Below the pieces are notes generated by a model that saw only the letters and a list, made by a program, of their open reading frames with translations, was not told the origin of the DNA and made no database searches. The translations under genes were made by a program, and so were the position numbers. Of a stretch of DNA of 64,000 nucleotides, positions 1-9,758 are shown one piece after another. How positions within the stretch are numbered: the stretch's first letter is position 1; each line of letters opens with the position of its first letter. This DNA comes from Nematocida ironsii (taxonomy: Eukaryota; Microsporidia): the NCBI GenBank assembly GCA_001642415.1, contig LTDK01000102.1:1-64000 (forward strand), in the 5' to 3' direction.

Positions 1-1857
1 TAATTTTAAGTTTATGTATGGAATAAGAATTTAAAATAAAAAGCCATTCGAGGCTTACGGACAGAGGATATTATACAGTTGGGGATAGAACAGCAGAGCC
101 AAGCACTGCCTTATAAATAGCAGACAGATTGGAGTAGCCGTTTATTTAATAATAGGTGTACTGGCTGTGTACATGGGGATTGCACTGTACTGTCTGCTTA
201 CAGTAAATCATTACTAAACATACTTATTATGTATATGTAATTGATACAGCGTCTTACTGCGAGTTGAGGTCCAGCTTACTACACAGATATCGCATATATA
301 TTACGCCTATGCCAGTGATATAGTATAATCCGGTACAACGAAGTTATAAGCAGTGTGCTGTGGTAGAGGTACAGGAAGGGGAATTCATGTACGCGCTAGT
401 GCCTTATTAAGTCGGTGCAGACTACGCAGCGGTTCTAAATGTTAGATGTACAAGCATCAAGGGAAAAAGTAACATGCGTCGAATTACCTAATAAAAAGAT
501 TGGAGCATAATCTAACCCATATGGCTCCCCCGAAGGGATGTGATAGTAGAAGACCCCGCCCGAGTATTGAATGTCGAGTTCTCCTGCACCTCTCAGCACA
601 CTACTTATAACTTCACTGCACAAGAAAGAGAAGCAGCTCTCCGGGACACTGAAACTCAGAATGCGAGGCCTTTAAATACCTTCAAAAAATAATTAATTTG
701 TCTAAATATGGTAGAGTGACCATGCATTATACGCATCTAGATCTATTCAAATTAAATTTAAGGGTAATTGCATGAATTAGAAGGATCTATTACAAGAATA
801 GACTAAATACACGATAATATGGCAGTGTATAGGCATATTAAAAAGAGTGTTTACAGAGAGAGTGCAGTAAGATAGGTTATACTTAGATATATTTCAGGTG
901 TTACAAGTATTATAGTGGCAAATAAGTAATAGATATACTCTGTTCAGTGATATATGTTTATATAGACAATAAGATTATTAGAATTGGCATGTAAATATTC
1001 ATTTATTCTATTGTATATTGCTCTATTCTGTTGTAATTGGTCTAAGTGAATAAAAGTAATAATAAGTTCTAGTAATATCATTCTGTTGCTATTAATTATA
1101 TATATTTACTAGTATATATTTACTTTAATATTTTTATAAGAAAGAAATGTCTTCACGTAATTTTAATTATAATAATATTCTGAGTATAGATTTAAAATAT
1201 TTAAAATATGAAATTATATAGCAACACATTATAAATAGAAGCATTAAGAATGCATTCTATTAAGATATAAGCATAGAAGATTTCTTATTATAGCTAGAAA
1301 CCAATACTACTTTAATATATATTTAAACTACTTGACAATTCCATAAAACTATATGATTTAAAGCATTAATACGTGTTAAATATTACTTAAGCAGAACCAT
1401 TCTATGCCTATTTAAGATTTTTAACTTCTAAAATACCTGCTAGATTTAGTGTAAGGCCATTCTAATTCATCGGAGAGTATTTAATAGTATGAATATTATA
1501 TGTATTATGCTAGTAGAGTGGCAGAGTATGTAATTGTTGTACAATAAACCAAACTATACAATAATTGTGGACAGCATAGATTAAAAGTTAATTAGAAATA
1601 GACAAAACTAGCGTATTAAATAGAAATCTAGGCAGGAGTACACTCACATAACTAAAAATGCGCGGGATATGCTAATAATAAGAGCAAAAAGGTGAATAAT
1701 TCTTTTAGTAGGTTTACTTCTTACTGTATTAATGTATGCCGAGCGTAAATAGCTCTAAATATGCTAGCGGTTGGTGCAATATACTATAATAGCGCAGAGA
1801 ACATTCAAGAAAATATGACAGTAGATAGATTTATTAGATTTTAAATTACGGCATATC
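1..1857. other. Intergenic region, no supported gene
   Basis: No ATG-started frame of useful length is convincing here. Bases 1-660 look less AT-rich than 660-1857 and contain an open minus-strand frame (435-671) with no ATG, which could be a decayed gene or chance. From about 660 onward the DNA is very AT-rich without an obvious repeat. I see no tRNA or rRNA signature. Confidence 0.6.
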
Positions 1858-3177
1858 TTATGCATGAACGCCATAATCCTCTTCATCCACAGTTGCATCC
1901 TGGTATTGTTGGTACTCACTGTATAAATCGTTCATGTTGGATTCTGCTTCAGTAAACTCCATTTCATCCATACCCTCACCGGTGTACCAGTGCAAGAAAG
2001 CCTTCTTTCTGAACATAAGACTGAACTGATCGCTGATTCTCTTGAACAGCTCCTGGATTGCAGTGCTGTTTCCAATAAATGTTGAAGACATTTCAAGACC
2101 TGTTGGAGAGATGTCACACACAGAGGTCTTCACATTATGGGGAATCCACTCCACAAAGTTTGCAAAATTCTTTCTCTGTATGCCAAGCATCTGCTCGTCA
2201 ACATCCTTCATTGACATCTTACCTCTGAACATTGCTGCTACTGTCAGGTATCTTCCCTTGGTTGGGTCGCACGCTGCCATCATGTTCTTTGGACTGAACA
2301 TCTGCTGGGTCAAGTCTGAGACTGAAGTAGCCCTGTAAGCGGTAGATCCCTGTGCAGTCAAAGGAGCAAATCCTACCATAAAGAAGTGTAGCCTTGGGAA
2401 AGGTATCATATTAACAGCAAGCTTTCTCAGATCTGCATTCAGCTGTCCAGGGAATCTGAGAGTTGTAGTAATTCCACTCATCACAACAGAAACAAGCCTG
2501 TTCAAGTCATTGTATCCAGGGTTAGGCAGCTTTAAAGTGTTAAAGCAAATATCGTATAGCGCTTCATTGTCTATACAGAATGTTTCATCACTGTTTTCAA
2601 CCAGCTGGTGAATACTCAAAGTTGCATTGTATGGCTCAACCACGGTGTCACTTACCTTAGGAGAAGGCACCACACTGAAAGTACACATCATTCTTTCTGG
2701 GTACTCTTCTCTTATTTTGCTAATTAGAAGTGTTCCCATACCTGCACCAGTTCCTCCACCAAGTGAGTGGGTGACCTGGAATCCTTGCAGGCAGTCGCAG
2801 TTTTCTGCCTCTTTTCTAATTACATCCATCACAGAGTCAACCAATTCTGCACCTTCTGTGTAGTGTCCCTTTGCCCAGTTGTTTCCAGCTCCAGACTGCC
2901 CATGTATAAAGTTGTCTGGCCTGTACAGCTTACCGTATGCACTCTCTTTTATTACTTCCATTGTACCTGGTTCTAGGTCTACTAAAACTGCTCTTGGTAC
3001 ATATTTTCCACTAGATGACTCATTGTAGTAAACAGAAGCCCTGTCCAGCTGGTATGAGTTGGCTCCTACGTAGACTCCGTCTCCATTTATTCCATGCTCA
3101 TCACTTATTACCTCCCAGAATTTGGATCCAATTTGGTTACCACACTGACCTGTTTGTAAATGTACGATTTCCCTCAT
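1858..3177 (-). CDS. TUB2: Beta-tubulin
   Basis: Full-length beta-tubulin of 439 residues, the partner of alpha-tubulin in microtubules of the closed intranuclear spindle. The N-terminus has the MREIVH autoregulation sequence. The GTP-binding tubulin signature GGGTGAGMG lies at residues 140-148. Benzimidazole contact positions read Cys165, Phe167, Glu198 and Phe200, the drug-sensitive pattern known from Encephalitozoon. The tail is short and acidic ([13 protein letters not shown]), and I see no introns. It is divergent from the TRAPP-subunit gene with only 58 bp between starts. A CCCC block lies about 13 bases before the ATG on the coding strand and may be the promoter element. Identity is certain from end-to-end similarity. 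Confidence 0.99.
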   Translation of the reverse strand: MREIVHLQTGQCGNQIGSKFWEVISDEHGINGDGVYVGANSYQLDRASVYYNESSSGKYVPRAVLVDLEPGTMEVIKESAYGKLYRPDNFIHGQSGAGNNWAKGHYTEGAELVDSVMDVIRKEAENCDCLQGFQVTHSLGGGTGAGMGTLLISKIREEYPERMMCTFSVVPSPKVSDTVVEPYNATLSIHQLVENSDETFCIDNEALYDICFNTLKLPNPGYNDLNRLVSVVMSGITTTLRFPGQLNADLRKLAVNMIPFPRLHFFMVGFAPLTAQGSTAYRATSVSDLTQQMFSPKNMMAACDPTKGRYLTVAAMFRGKMSMKDVDEQMLGIQRKNFANFVEWIPHNVKTSVCDISPTGLEMSSTFIGNSTAIQELFKRISDQFSLMFRKKAFLHWYTGEGMDEMEFTEAESNMNDLYSEYQQYQDATVDEEDYGVHA

Positions 3178-3235
3178 GTATTAACAGGGGTGAATTTATA
3201 AGAAAATAATAAATAAAAAATAGAGAGGAGTAATC

Positions 3236-3553
3236 ATGCCATCTATGTACACAGCAGTATACAGTCATAAGAATGCTTTGATCTATGAGTCAGAAGCAGT
3301 GGGAATAAGCCGAATGCTGGCGCACTCCGCGGTAGAGATAATGAGTTGCGAAATAAAAGAGAGCAAAGAGCACCTCTTTATCAAAATAGTAGAGTATAAT
3401 GGGTTAAAGGTAAGTGGCCTACTCCTAGAGAATGGGTATAGAGTCCTATGCGTCTTTCAAAGTGGGGAAAGTGAAAAAAAAGAAATGGAAGAGGTTGGAA
3501 ATATGTTTAGACAAAAGGTATTACAAGGAGAATTTAATCGATTTGAATTTTAA
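3236..3553 (+). CDS. TRS20: TRAPP complex subunit, sedlin/TRAPPC2-like
   Basis: A 105-residue protein whose pattern fits the longin-type fold of sedlin (TRAPPC2/Trs20), a core subunit of the TRAPP tethering complexes acting in ER-Golgi vesicle traffic. The match runs over the whole chain: an N-terminal beta strand with YTAVYSHKNALIYE, then HSAVEIM aligned to the sedlin HAALDLVDE helix, IKIVEYNGLKVSGLLLENGYRVLC for the middle strands (positions 58-80), and a C-terminal helix ending in an aromatic FNRFEF where sedlin has NPFYE. Sedlin is usually about 140 residues, so this is a reduced version. The stop lies 6 bp before the SAC1 start, so the two genes are tightly tandem. The assignment comes from recalled family patterns; another longin-fold protein remains possible. 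Confidence 0.6.
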   Translation: MPSMYTAVYSHKNALIYESEAVGISRMLAHSAVEIMSCEIKESKEHLFIKIVEYNGLKVSGLLLENGYRVLCVFQSGESEKKEMEEVGNMFRQKVLQGEFNRFEF

Positions 3554-3559
3554 TTTGTT

Positions 3560-5269
3560 ATGCTGGGGACGCACATAAATTATATAAAGGAAAAGCCGGA
3601 GATAGTAGAGCTAATGGCAGTACTAAGCGGCAAAGAGGGGCCCTCTTCAGAGGAAGACATTCTTGTACGGGTAATTGAGAAAAGGCATAATAAGAAGGCA
3701 AAAAGGCAGAGTATAGGGAAGAGCCGTGGTATAACAGTCCGAGAAAAGGCAAAGAGCATTAGCAATGCACCGTTAAATATTTTAGAAGAGAGCAAAAGTA
3801 GACAAAAGATACAATTTAGTGGTATTTTTGGAGAAATAGATATTAATGACGGAACATATTTAGTCTACGTGAAGGAGAGCAGAGTGGTTGGAGAGATAAA
3901 AGGAGAAAAGGTATATGAAGCACTTGATTGTGGGAGCATATGCATTGACGGCTTGGAAGATCCAATGATAAAAGGCGTGTTTACTGAGTTTTTCAAAATA
4001 CCAGGAATGTTCTTCTCTAAGTATAATTTAGGAAATGCAGGCTCGTCTGTTAAAGAAAACACAGACTTTATTTACAACTTTATTCCTTTGTCAAAGTTTA
4101 GACAGAATAATCCAGATGCAAGCATGTTTGGTATTGAGCTAATACAAGGATTTTTTGGACAATGTTCTCTTTCGGGGAAGGTGAATCTCATGTGCACACT
4201 TATAAGCCGGCGGTCGTGGAGGAATGCAGGGACGCGCTACTATGCTAGAGGATCTGACCCCAATGGAGATGCAGCCAACACAGTAGAGACGCTCTTAATT
4301 GCCGAGGGAGAAGAAGATGGCAAGCCGATTCAGCAGGAGTTTATACAGTGCAGAGGGTCAATTCCATTATCCTGGGAGCAGAAAATAAATTTGTCATACA
4401 AGCCACCTATTAGAATGGGGAGCTGTGATGTAAGCAGGCACTTATTCTCAAAGCACTTAGGTGTTCTGCAGCGAAGGTACGGTAGATACTTTTTTGTCAC
4501 ACTGTTAGACACCAAGGGGCATGAGAAAGAACTTAACAGCAAATTTACAAATGCGCTTAAGGAGACAGGCTGCAAATATTTAGCAGTAGACTACCATAAA
4601 ATGGTTAAGAGCACAGAGGAAAAGAAGCAGTTCAAAAAAGGCCTGAAGGAGATACTTTCAAATAAATGCATAATACGGACAAACTGTGTTGACTGCCTAG
4701 ATAGAACCAATGTAGTTCAGTCACAGCTTGCCAAGATACGGCTGGTAGAGTTGTTGGGGCTAAAGGAGTTCTCTAGTAATAATGACGTTTTAGACATCGA
4801 TGACTATTTAAATGAAAGCTCAATTAAAAAGTTTGGGCAGCTCTGGAATAGCAATGCAAATATGTTATCAATGCAGTACACAGGAACATCTGCACTGAAA
4901 AACGACTTGACAGAGCACGGGGTAAGAACCATAAAAGGGCTAATACAAGATGCAATAAGCAGCGGAAAGAGATATGTAAACAACAATTTCACCGATGGCA
5001 GGATGCAGGAGATTATTGAAGTTATTACCGGAGTACGGCAGACTCTGGGAAACTGTATTAGGGGGGATAGAAAGATTGAAATCTATGTAGCTATCTGGGC
5101 AGTGATTATTTCCTGTCTATATAGGCACAGCACTAGTGCAGGGACAGCAGGGTTAGTTTGTTTTATACTTCTGTTTAGAAGTGCACTCTTTTTCTGCCTG
5201 TCATTTCCATCTCTCCTTATACCAACCAAAAGCAAAATAAGCGAAAAGCCAAGTGCATCTGCGTTATAG
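3560..5269 (+). CDS. SAC1: SAC1-type phosphoinositide phosphatase
   Basis: A 569-residue Sac-domain phosphatase predicted to remove phosphate from PtdIns4P at the ER and Golgi. The catalytic CX5R(T/S) loop is intact: CVDCLDRT at residues 376-383, within RTNCVDCLDRTNVVQ. Other Sac-domain blocks are present, including SRRSWRNAGTRYYARG (216-231), which matches the conserved motif around the tract RxGTRY. After about residue 500 there are two hydrophobic segments (roughly 509-525 and 532-556), matching the two C-terminal membrane spans that anchor yeast Sac1 in the ER. Length is close to the 590-620 of fungal homologues. The start is only 6 bp past the TRS20 stop, so its promoter must lie inside the upstream gene. 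Confidence 0.93.
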   Translation: MLGTHINYIKEKPEIVELMAVLSGKEGPSSEEDILVRVIEKRHNKKAKRQSIGKSRGITVREKAKSISNAPLNILEESKSRQKIQFSGIFGEIDINDGTYLVYVKESRVVGEIKGEKVYEALDCGSICIDGLEDPMIKGVFTEFFKIPGMFFSKYNLGNAGSSVKENTDFIYNFIPLSKFRQNNPDASMFGIELIQGFFGQCSLSGKVNLMCTLISRRSWRNAGTRYYARGSDPNGDAANTVETLLIAEGEEDGKPIQQEFIQCRGSIPLSWEQKINLSYKPPIRMGSCDVSRHLFSKHLGVLQRRYGRYFFVTLLDTKGHEKELNSKFTNALKETGCKYLAVDYHKMVKSTEEKKQFKKGLKEILSNKCIIRTNCVDCLDRTNVVQSQLAKIRLVELLGLKEFSSNNDVLDIDDYLNESSIKKFGQLWNSNANMLSMQYTGTSALKNDLTEHGVRTIKGLIQDAISSGKRYVNNNFTDGRMQEIIEVITGVRQTLGNCIRGDRKIEIYVAIWAVIISCLYRHSTSAGTAGLVCFILLFRSALFFCLSFPSLLIPTKSKISEKPSASAL

Positions 5270-6125
5270 AGATTGAATAAAAACAAACACGGAACTAGTT
5301 TAGTACGCTTTAATCTATAAAAATCTGTTCTCAGTATTTAACTTAGCTACAAATCAGAGATTGGCATAGAAGGCATCTCACCTAAAATAGCTAATATTAT
5401 TCCAATTATATTCGCACATTCTATTAATTCGGGTATAAGTTTCTATTTACATATATAACCCAAAAATCATTGCTGGTGTGTGAATAAAAATAGTAGCATA
5501 GATATTTAATAGAGAATTTGTATTAATAGACAAAAGTATCTTCAGATATTTCAAGCTAATTCTAACAAAGGCATGAATAAACAACCTGTGCGGATATGAA
5601 CATTCATTCACAAAATGTTTACTAATATATTATTTTATCCATGAAAGGCGATAAATATAAAATAATGCAGTGCTGTGGCTCATCTTTAACCAGACCAAAT
5701 CCATCCAAATTAATAGCAGGCAACTGTTTATAGTCTAAAATTGCTTCTATGCACTATTTTTAGAAGTAGTTTAATTATTTTACAATGGTAAAGAAATAAT
5801 AAAATACGTAATAAAAATAAATTTAATGGATATATTCACATAGCACAGTAAATAGACAATAAACACCATACCATGCCCATATTTAATCATAATTATGAGC
5901 GAGTGGCGATAATCATATAATTGACAAAATAACCATAAAAGATAAAGGAAATTCAAAGAAGAAAACAAAACTTTGATTTTCGGGTTATATTTAGAGTATT
6001 ACAATTATTAAGTATGTAATATTGCTTCTATCATTGGAATATAGAACAATATACAATGTAGTATGAAAATTAGTATAATATACCAATGATAGAGCACTGA
6101 GTATTTAGAGTTATTGATTGGTCTA
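5270..6125. other. Intergenic region, nothing recognised
   Basis: About 850 bp of AT-rich DNA. The only open frames lack an ATG or lie antisense to the next gene. A single copy of the motif TTCGGGTTAT (5979-5988) resembles half of the paired decamer element described elsewhere in this window. A short, less AT-rich patch around 5665-5740 has no RNA gene signature that I can recognise. Confidence 0.5.
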
Positions 6126-6962
6126 ATGAAATATATACATAGTAGAATGGTCTCTCCTGCTATACCGATGCATGTTGGAATGAGAATAATACCAAAATCA
6201 ACATCTATTTTAGTGGGTATTATAAAGTACGGAGTGGGAACAATACAAGCCGCGGTAGTAAGATCATTAGTGCATAAACATGTTGAGCCCGTTATAACTG
6301 ATAATATAATAATGCCTGCTATTAAATATGCAACTAATACAAATATATTTAAAACAGTGGCAACATACGTATTAACAACTATAGGAGCACAAGGTGTTTG
6401 TCTATCCGGTGCAAGCACAATGGATAAAATAGGTTCTCATATAACGAATGCTATGGACTCGTCTGTTTTTGGAATGTACTATCATGCGGCCAAGAACTCC
6501 TGTAGTATTTTTAAAAGTGTATTTATAATACTGCCGGTGCTTCTAGTAATGTACTATGCCATATCAAATACTATTATAATACGACATATTTATAAAAATA
6601 AGAAAAATTATGCCACAGCAATCAGCGCATGCTGTGGTGTAGCGCTGCTTGGTATCTTAGGGTCATATTACTATTGCTTTTACAAGAAGCAAATACTAAT
6701 CCGCGTATTTCCTACACTAATAAGAAACCTTCCTTCTTTATTGCAGATGAATATAATATTATTTTATATATATGGAATAGTTGAGCTGAATGTGCTAATA
6801 AGAGCCATTAATAACCAAAGACAGGAAAATGAAAATTATTTATTCAATGCATTTCAAGCATTTCTTATAGGTATATCACTCATAATTATAACCACATACG
6901 GTATTTCAGTAGGATGGGTATACTTTGCAACTATAAAACCTGCAGTTTTATCCTTCATATAG
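6126..6962 (+). CDS. Hypothetical multi-pass membrane protein
   Basis: A 278-residue protein that I do not recognise. The frame opens further upstream at a TTG, but the first ATG is at 6126 and is taken as the start. The first 130 residues are basic and mildly hydrophobic. Strongly hydrophobic stretches follow, near residues 133-152 (SVFIILPVLLVMYYAISNTI), 165-188, 210-228 and 245-272, so three to five membrane spans are likely. No catalytic or transport motif is visible. The antisense strand is also open but has no ATG. The protein may be specific to the lineage. Confidence 0.6.
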   Translation: MKYIHSRMVSPAIPMHVGMRIIPKSTSILVGIIKYGVGTIQAAVVRSLVHKHVEPVITDNIIMPAIKYATNTNIFKTVATYVLTTIGAQGVCLSGASTMDKIGSHITNAMDSSVFGMYYHAAKNSCSIFKSVFIILPVLLVMYYAISNTIIIRHIYKNKKNYATAISACCGVALLGILGSYYYCFYKKQILIRVFPTLIRNLPSLLQMNIILFYIYGIVELNVLIRAINNQRQENENYLFNAFQAFLIGISLIIITTYGISVGWVYFATIKPAVLSFI

Positions 6963-7103
6963 AAATATTCTGTTGCTGCATATAATTACATTATTTATTA
7001 AGTACTTTCAACTGCATTTATTACCAATTCATATTACCTATTAATTAAATGTCTATTCATATGTTTATCATATAAATATAAATATTGTATTTTTTTCTTT
7101 GTT

Positions 7104-7625
7104 ATGAATAGATCAAGCGAAATTGAGTTGCTTGCATGGATTAAAGGCATACTTTCACTGAAGATAAATGAAAAAACAGAGAACCTAATGGACTTGTTAG
7201 CAGATGGGATGGTTTTATGCAATCTCATAAACGCATTTATTCCTAACAAATGCAAAGCAAAGCAATCTTCTATTGTATTTAAGAAAATGGAAAACATTGA
7301 CATGTTCTTAAGGGCTGCAAAGGAAATAGGTGTATTAGACAGCGAGCTGTTCCAGACTGTCGATTTAGTGCAAGAAGACCGAAGAAACCCAAAGCAGGTT
7401 GCAATATGCCTGTACTCTCTCAGCAGAAACTTAAAAAGACAATTCCCAAATTCGAAATTTAAAATAATTGGACCTAAGCTAGCAAACCCAAACATTCGAG
7501 AATTTACACAGGAACAACTGGATATGGGAAAGAAAATAATAAGTGTTCAAATGGGAACAAACAAAGGAGCAAACCAGTCTGGACATGGAACTGGTGTAAG
7601 GCAAATAACCCCAGGATATGAGTAA
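7104..7625 (+). CDS. SCP1: Transgelin/calponin-family actin-binding protein
   Basis: A 173-residue protein with one calponin-homology domain (about 5-115; motifs LLAWIKGIL, LADGMVLCNLINAFIP and FLRAAKEIGV) followed by a single calponin-like repeat near the C-terminus (ISVQMGTNKGANQSGHG, about 147-163). This CH plus one repeat layout and length match fungal Scp1/Stg1 and animal transgelin, which bundle actin filaments in cortical patches. The start at 7104 gives an N-terminus that fits the family. It begins a run of small plus-strand genes with short spacers; the next ATG is 23 bp after its stop. Confidence 0.9.
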   Translation: MNRSSEIELLAWIKGILSLKINEKTENLMDLLADGMVLCNLINAFIPNKCKAKQSSIVFKKMENIDMFLRAAKEIGVLDSELFQTVDLVQEDRRNPKQVAICLYSLSRNLKRQFPNSKFKIIGPKLANPNIREFTQEQLDMGKKIISVQMGTNKGANQSGHGTGVRQITPGYE

Positions 7626-7647
7626 TATTTAATTTATTAAATATGCA

Positions 7648-8097
7648 ATGTTTTATTTTTATTATATGATATTAGGAAGATCTATCATTTTCTTTACGCT
7701 TTATCTTTGTTGTCTCTGGATAGTATCTGCTGATAACTATCACTCCGAGGGCGTAAAACGCATTGTATGCAATGGATCAGAACTTAATGTAAAATGCACT
7801 GGGACTAGATGGAAAATATCTTATCTGGGAACTGATGAATCTGTATCGATTGAAGAAACAAGCAATTCTATATATATAACAGGTGTAGAGAAGACCATTT
7901 ATCCAACTAAGTATATGGATGGGAGTATTTTATACCCAGCTGGCTATAGGCTAGTTCTCCACTCAGATGTTGTATATAATGGTGTTCCCATAAAAATAAT
8001 TATAATGGCTAGTGTGATATTTTTAATTATTGCTGTTTCATTTTTATTATTCTTAAGGCTGGAAGTATTCTTTATTAAAGAAGACAAAATAGCATAG
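7648..8097 (+). CDS. Hypothetical type I membrane protein
   Basis: A 149-residue protein of unknown function. It starts with a hydrophobic signal sequence (about 7-28, ending IVSADNYHSE), has a lumenal or extracellular part of about 90 residues with two cysteines (VCNGSELNVKC) and an NGS glycosylation sequon, and a single membrane span near residues 113-135 (KIIIMASVIFLIIAVSFLLF), followed by a short charged cytoplasmic tail (EDKIA). A second in-frame ATG at 7666 gives a shorter signal sequence and could be the true start. This layout fits an ER or secretory-pathway membrane protein, but no family is recognised. The next gene starts 12 bp after the stop. Confidence 0.65.
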   Translation: MFYFYYMILGRSIIFFTLYLCCLWIVSADNYHSEGVKRIVCNGSELNVKCTGTRWKISYLGTDESVSIEETSNSIYITGVEKTIYPTKYMDGSILYPAGYRLVLHSDVVYNGVPIKIIIMASVIFLIIAVSFLLFLRLEVFFIKEDKIA

Positions 8098-8109
8098 AAA
8101 ATATTTTGT

Positions 8110-8859
8110 ATGAATATGGAAGGGCTCCCGATTATTTCAGAAATATATGGTGATAAGAATTCTGGGAGGAGTGAGTTTTGTTATTACATGGCACAAAATG
8201 TAAACTCATTGTGGATAGAGTCGTGTAAGAGAACGTGCACTAAAACAGCAGACTCTCTTATGATAGACTTAAATAGTATGCATATATGCAAGATAGAATA
8301 TGTTCATTTGTTAGTAAATAAGCTAAAAACAAATGAAATTCAGTGCTTTATAAAAGATCACAAGGTAAATCTTCTTATAATTAACAACTTAGATAATTTT
8401 TTAGCTGATTGTACAGAAAGAAAATGGGAGTATGCAGAGCTGGTGAAGAATTTAAAGCTTCTGTACATCACGCATTCTGTAAAAAGCATAATTATAACAC
8501 AAAGCAAGCCAGAGCAGTTTAAACCATCATTAATTAGCAACAGGCCCATGTGGAGTGCAAGCACAGACAATAAATCTAATGAATATACACAGGGAGAAGA
8601 TGGGAAGGATTTTGGGATAAATATAAATATTTACAATATATTGAAAAAGTATAAAAAGGAAAAGATTCCTAAGTCAACTGCAGAGTCTGCCCTGTGGAAT
8701 ATGTGCATGCCCACCAGATTTTATATAGAAAAAACTCCTGCTGCTGAAATACGCATTTTAAAGGTAATAAAGCCCAAACTAGCAAGCAATCCTGAATATA
8801 TACTAAATGTAACCCCAACAAGAATAACCATGAAAAGAATTGAACCGAGTGACAATTAG
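8110..8859 (+). CDS. Possible divergent RAD51-family protein
   Basis: A 249-residue protein with traces of a RecA/RAD51 core. Near the N-terminus ISEIYGDKNSGRSEF (residues 9-23) occupies the Walker A position of RAD51 paralogues (typically GxTEIxGxxxxGKTQ), but the P-loop lysine is replaced by arginine. KVNLLIINNLDNF (about 78-90) resembles Walker B. IIITQSKPEQF followed by SNRPMWSAST (about 121-148) resembles the RAD51 segment VVxTNQV followed by a conserved W-S pair. Length is that of XRCC2/XRCC3-like short paralogues. If correct it would be a homologous-recombination accessory factor with weak or no ATP hydrolysis. The resemblance is modest. Confidence 0.45.
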   Translation: MNMEGLPIISEIYGDKNSGRSEFCYYMAQNVNSLWIESCKRTCTKTADSLMIDLNSMHICKIEYVHLLVNKLKTNEIQCFIKDHKVNLLIINNLDNFLADCTERKWEYAELVKNLKLLYITHSVKSIIITQSKPEQFKPSLISNRPMWSASTDNKSNEYTQGEDGKDFGININIYNILKKYKKEKIPKSTAESALWNMCMPTRFYIEKTPAAEIRILKVIKPKLASNPEYILNVTPTRITMKRIEPSDN

Positions 8860-8962
8860 TCTGTCCAATGCTATAAGGATGCATTATACTATAGGGTACC
8901 TATTCTTTTGTACATTTGGGAAGTTTAGTTTTAAATATAAATAAAATATATTTTTATAGTGG

Positions 8963-9331
8963 ATGATTCTTACACTTCCCTCCTTTCTTGTACGGCGCAT
9001 AGTAAGAAAGGGTGCATTACGGGAGCTAAATGGAATAAAGGAGATAGCGCTAACGGGGAAGATAATTAGGAGAACCAGAAGCACTGCAGTACTTTTCGAC
9101 TCATTTTCAGGCATTTCAATACAAACAAATCATCCTGTGCTGCAGAAAGAGATAGACAAAGGCATAGAAAATAACTATTCTGTTCATGTTACTTGCGATG
9201 TAGAAAGAATTCCAAAGGCAAGGCTTCGTGTAAAATCGGTTAGAAAGTGCACTTTCTATGAAGAAATGTACAGAACAATTGAGGCAATTGAATTTTGGAA
9301 AAAGGTTCAGTTTCAAAAACAACCAAAGTAA
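8963..9331 (+). CDS. Small hypothetical protein, possible OB fold
   Basis: A 122-residue basic protein that I cannot assign. The central part alternates short strands (KEIALTGKIIRRTRSTAVLFD, SGISIQT, YSVHVTCDVERI, ARLRVKSVRKC), a pattern seen in OB-fold nucleic-acid binding domains of the Stn1/Ten1/RMI2/RPA3 size class. A C-terminal amphipathic helix follows (EEMYRTIEAIEFWKKVQ). It directly follows a RAD51-like gene, which fits a DNA-repair or telomere role, but this is only context. The chosen ATG follows a 103-bp AT-rich spacer. Confidence 0.5.
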   Translation: MILTLPSFLVRRIVRKGALRELNGIKEIALTGKIIRRTRSTAVLFDSFSGISIQTNHPVLQKEIDKGIENNYSVHVTCDVERIPKARLRVKSVRKCTFYEEMYRTIEAIEFWKKVQFQKQPK

Positions 9332-9383
9332 CTGAGATCAACAAACATTAGAATACATATAAGAAAAAGGAATAAATAGAAGA

Positions 9384-9758
9384 ATGCTAAAGACACGGCC
9401 ACTCTATACTAAAGAAAGAGAAAAGTCCGACATGGCCGATTTAGAAATATTAGGAGGGATTTCCTTTGATTTACACATCAACAAAGATGAGGAAATTAAA
9501 AATTCATTTGTTTCTTTAGTTGGCAAATTAGGCACCCGGGAATTTTTAGAGGAGTACTGTGTGTTATACAGCAGAATAATGGCAATACGAAATGAAAGGG
9601 GGCAGAGCATATACTACGCAGATATACCACAGTTTGCATTTGAACAAGAAAGCGTAGAAGATTATATAAGTGAGCCAGCAACACAGTCACTATTAGATTC
9701 CTGTACTCTTCTTCAAGAAATATCCATAAGCAGTGATTATGTAAATAAGAACCAATAA
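9384..9758 (+). CDS. Small hypothetical protein
   Basis: A 124-residue protein without recognised domain. A second ATG at residue 17 (MADLEILGG, position 9432) is a plausible alternative start, since the first 16 residues are basic and unlike the rest. The remainder is acidic and predicted helical (EEIKNSFVSLVGKLGTREFLEEYCVLYSRIM), ending in a Ser/Thr-rich tail. There is no signal sequence or membrane span. It closes the plus-strand run that begins at 7104; spacing to the previous stop is 52 bp. Confidence 0.55.
   Translation: MLKTRPLYTKEREKSDMADLEILGGISFDLHINKDEEIKNSFVSLVGKLGTREFLEEYCVLYSRIMAIRNERGQSIYYADIPQFAFEQESVEDYISEPATQSLLDSCTLLQEISISSDYVNKNQ

Noticed and set aside
89..217. Hydrophobic plus-strand frame resembling a membrane span
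   Set aside because: No ATG before the hydrophobic part; AT-rich DNA gives such stretches by chance.
435..623. 62-codon minus-strand frame
   Set aside because: Begins at TTG and has no ATG; kept only as a possible gene remnant.
6008..6418. 136-codon minus-strand frame overlapping the membrane protein at 6126
   Set aside because: It opens at a GTG with no early ATG and lies mostly antisense to a longer, better frame.
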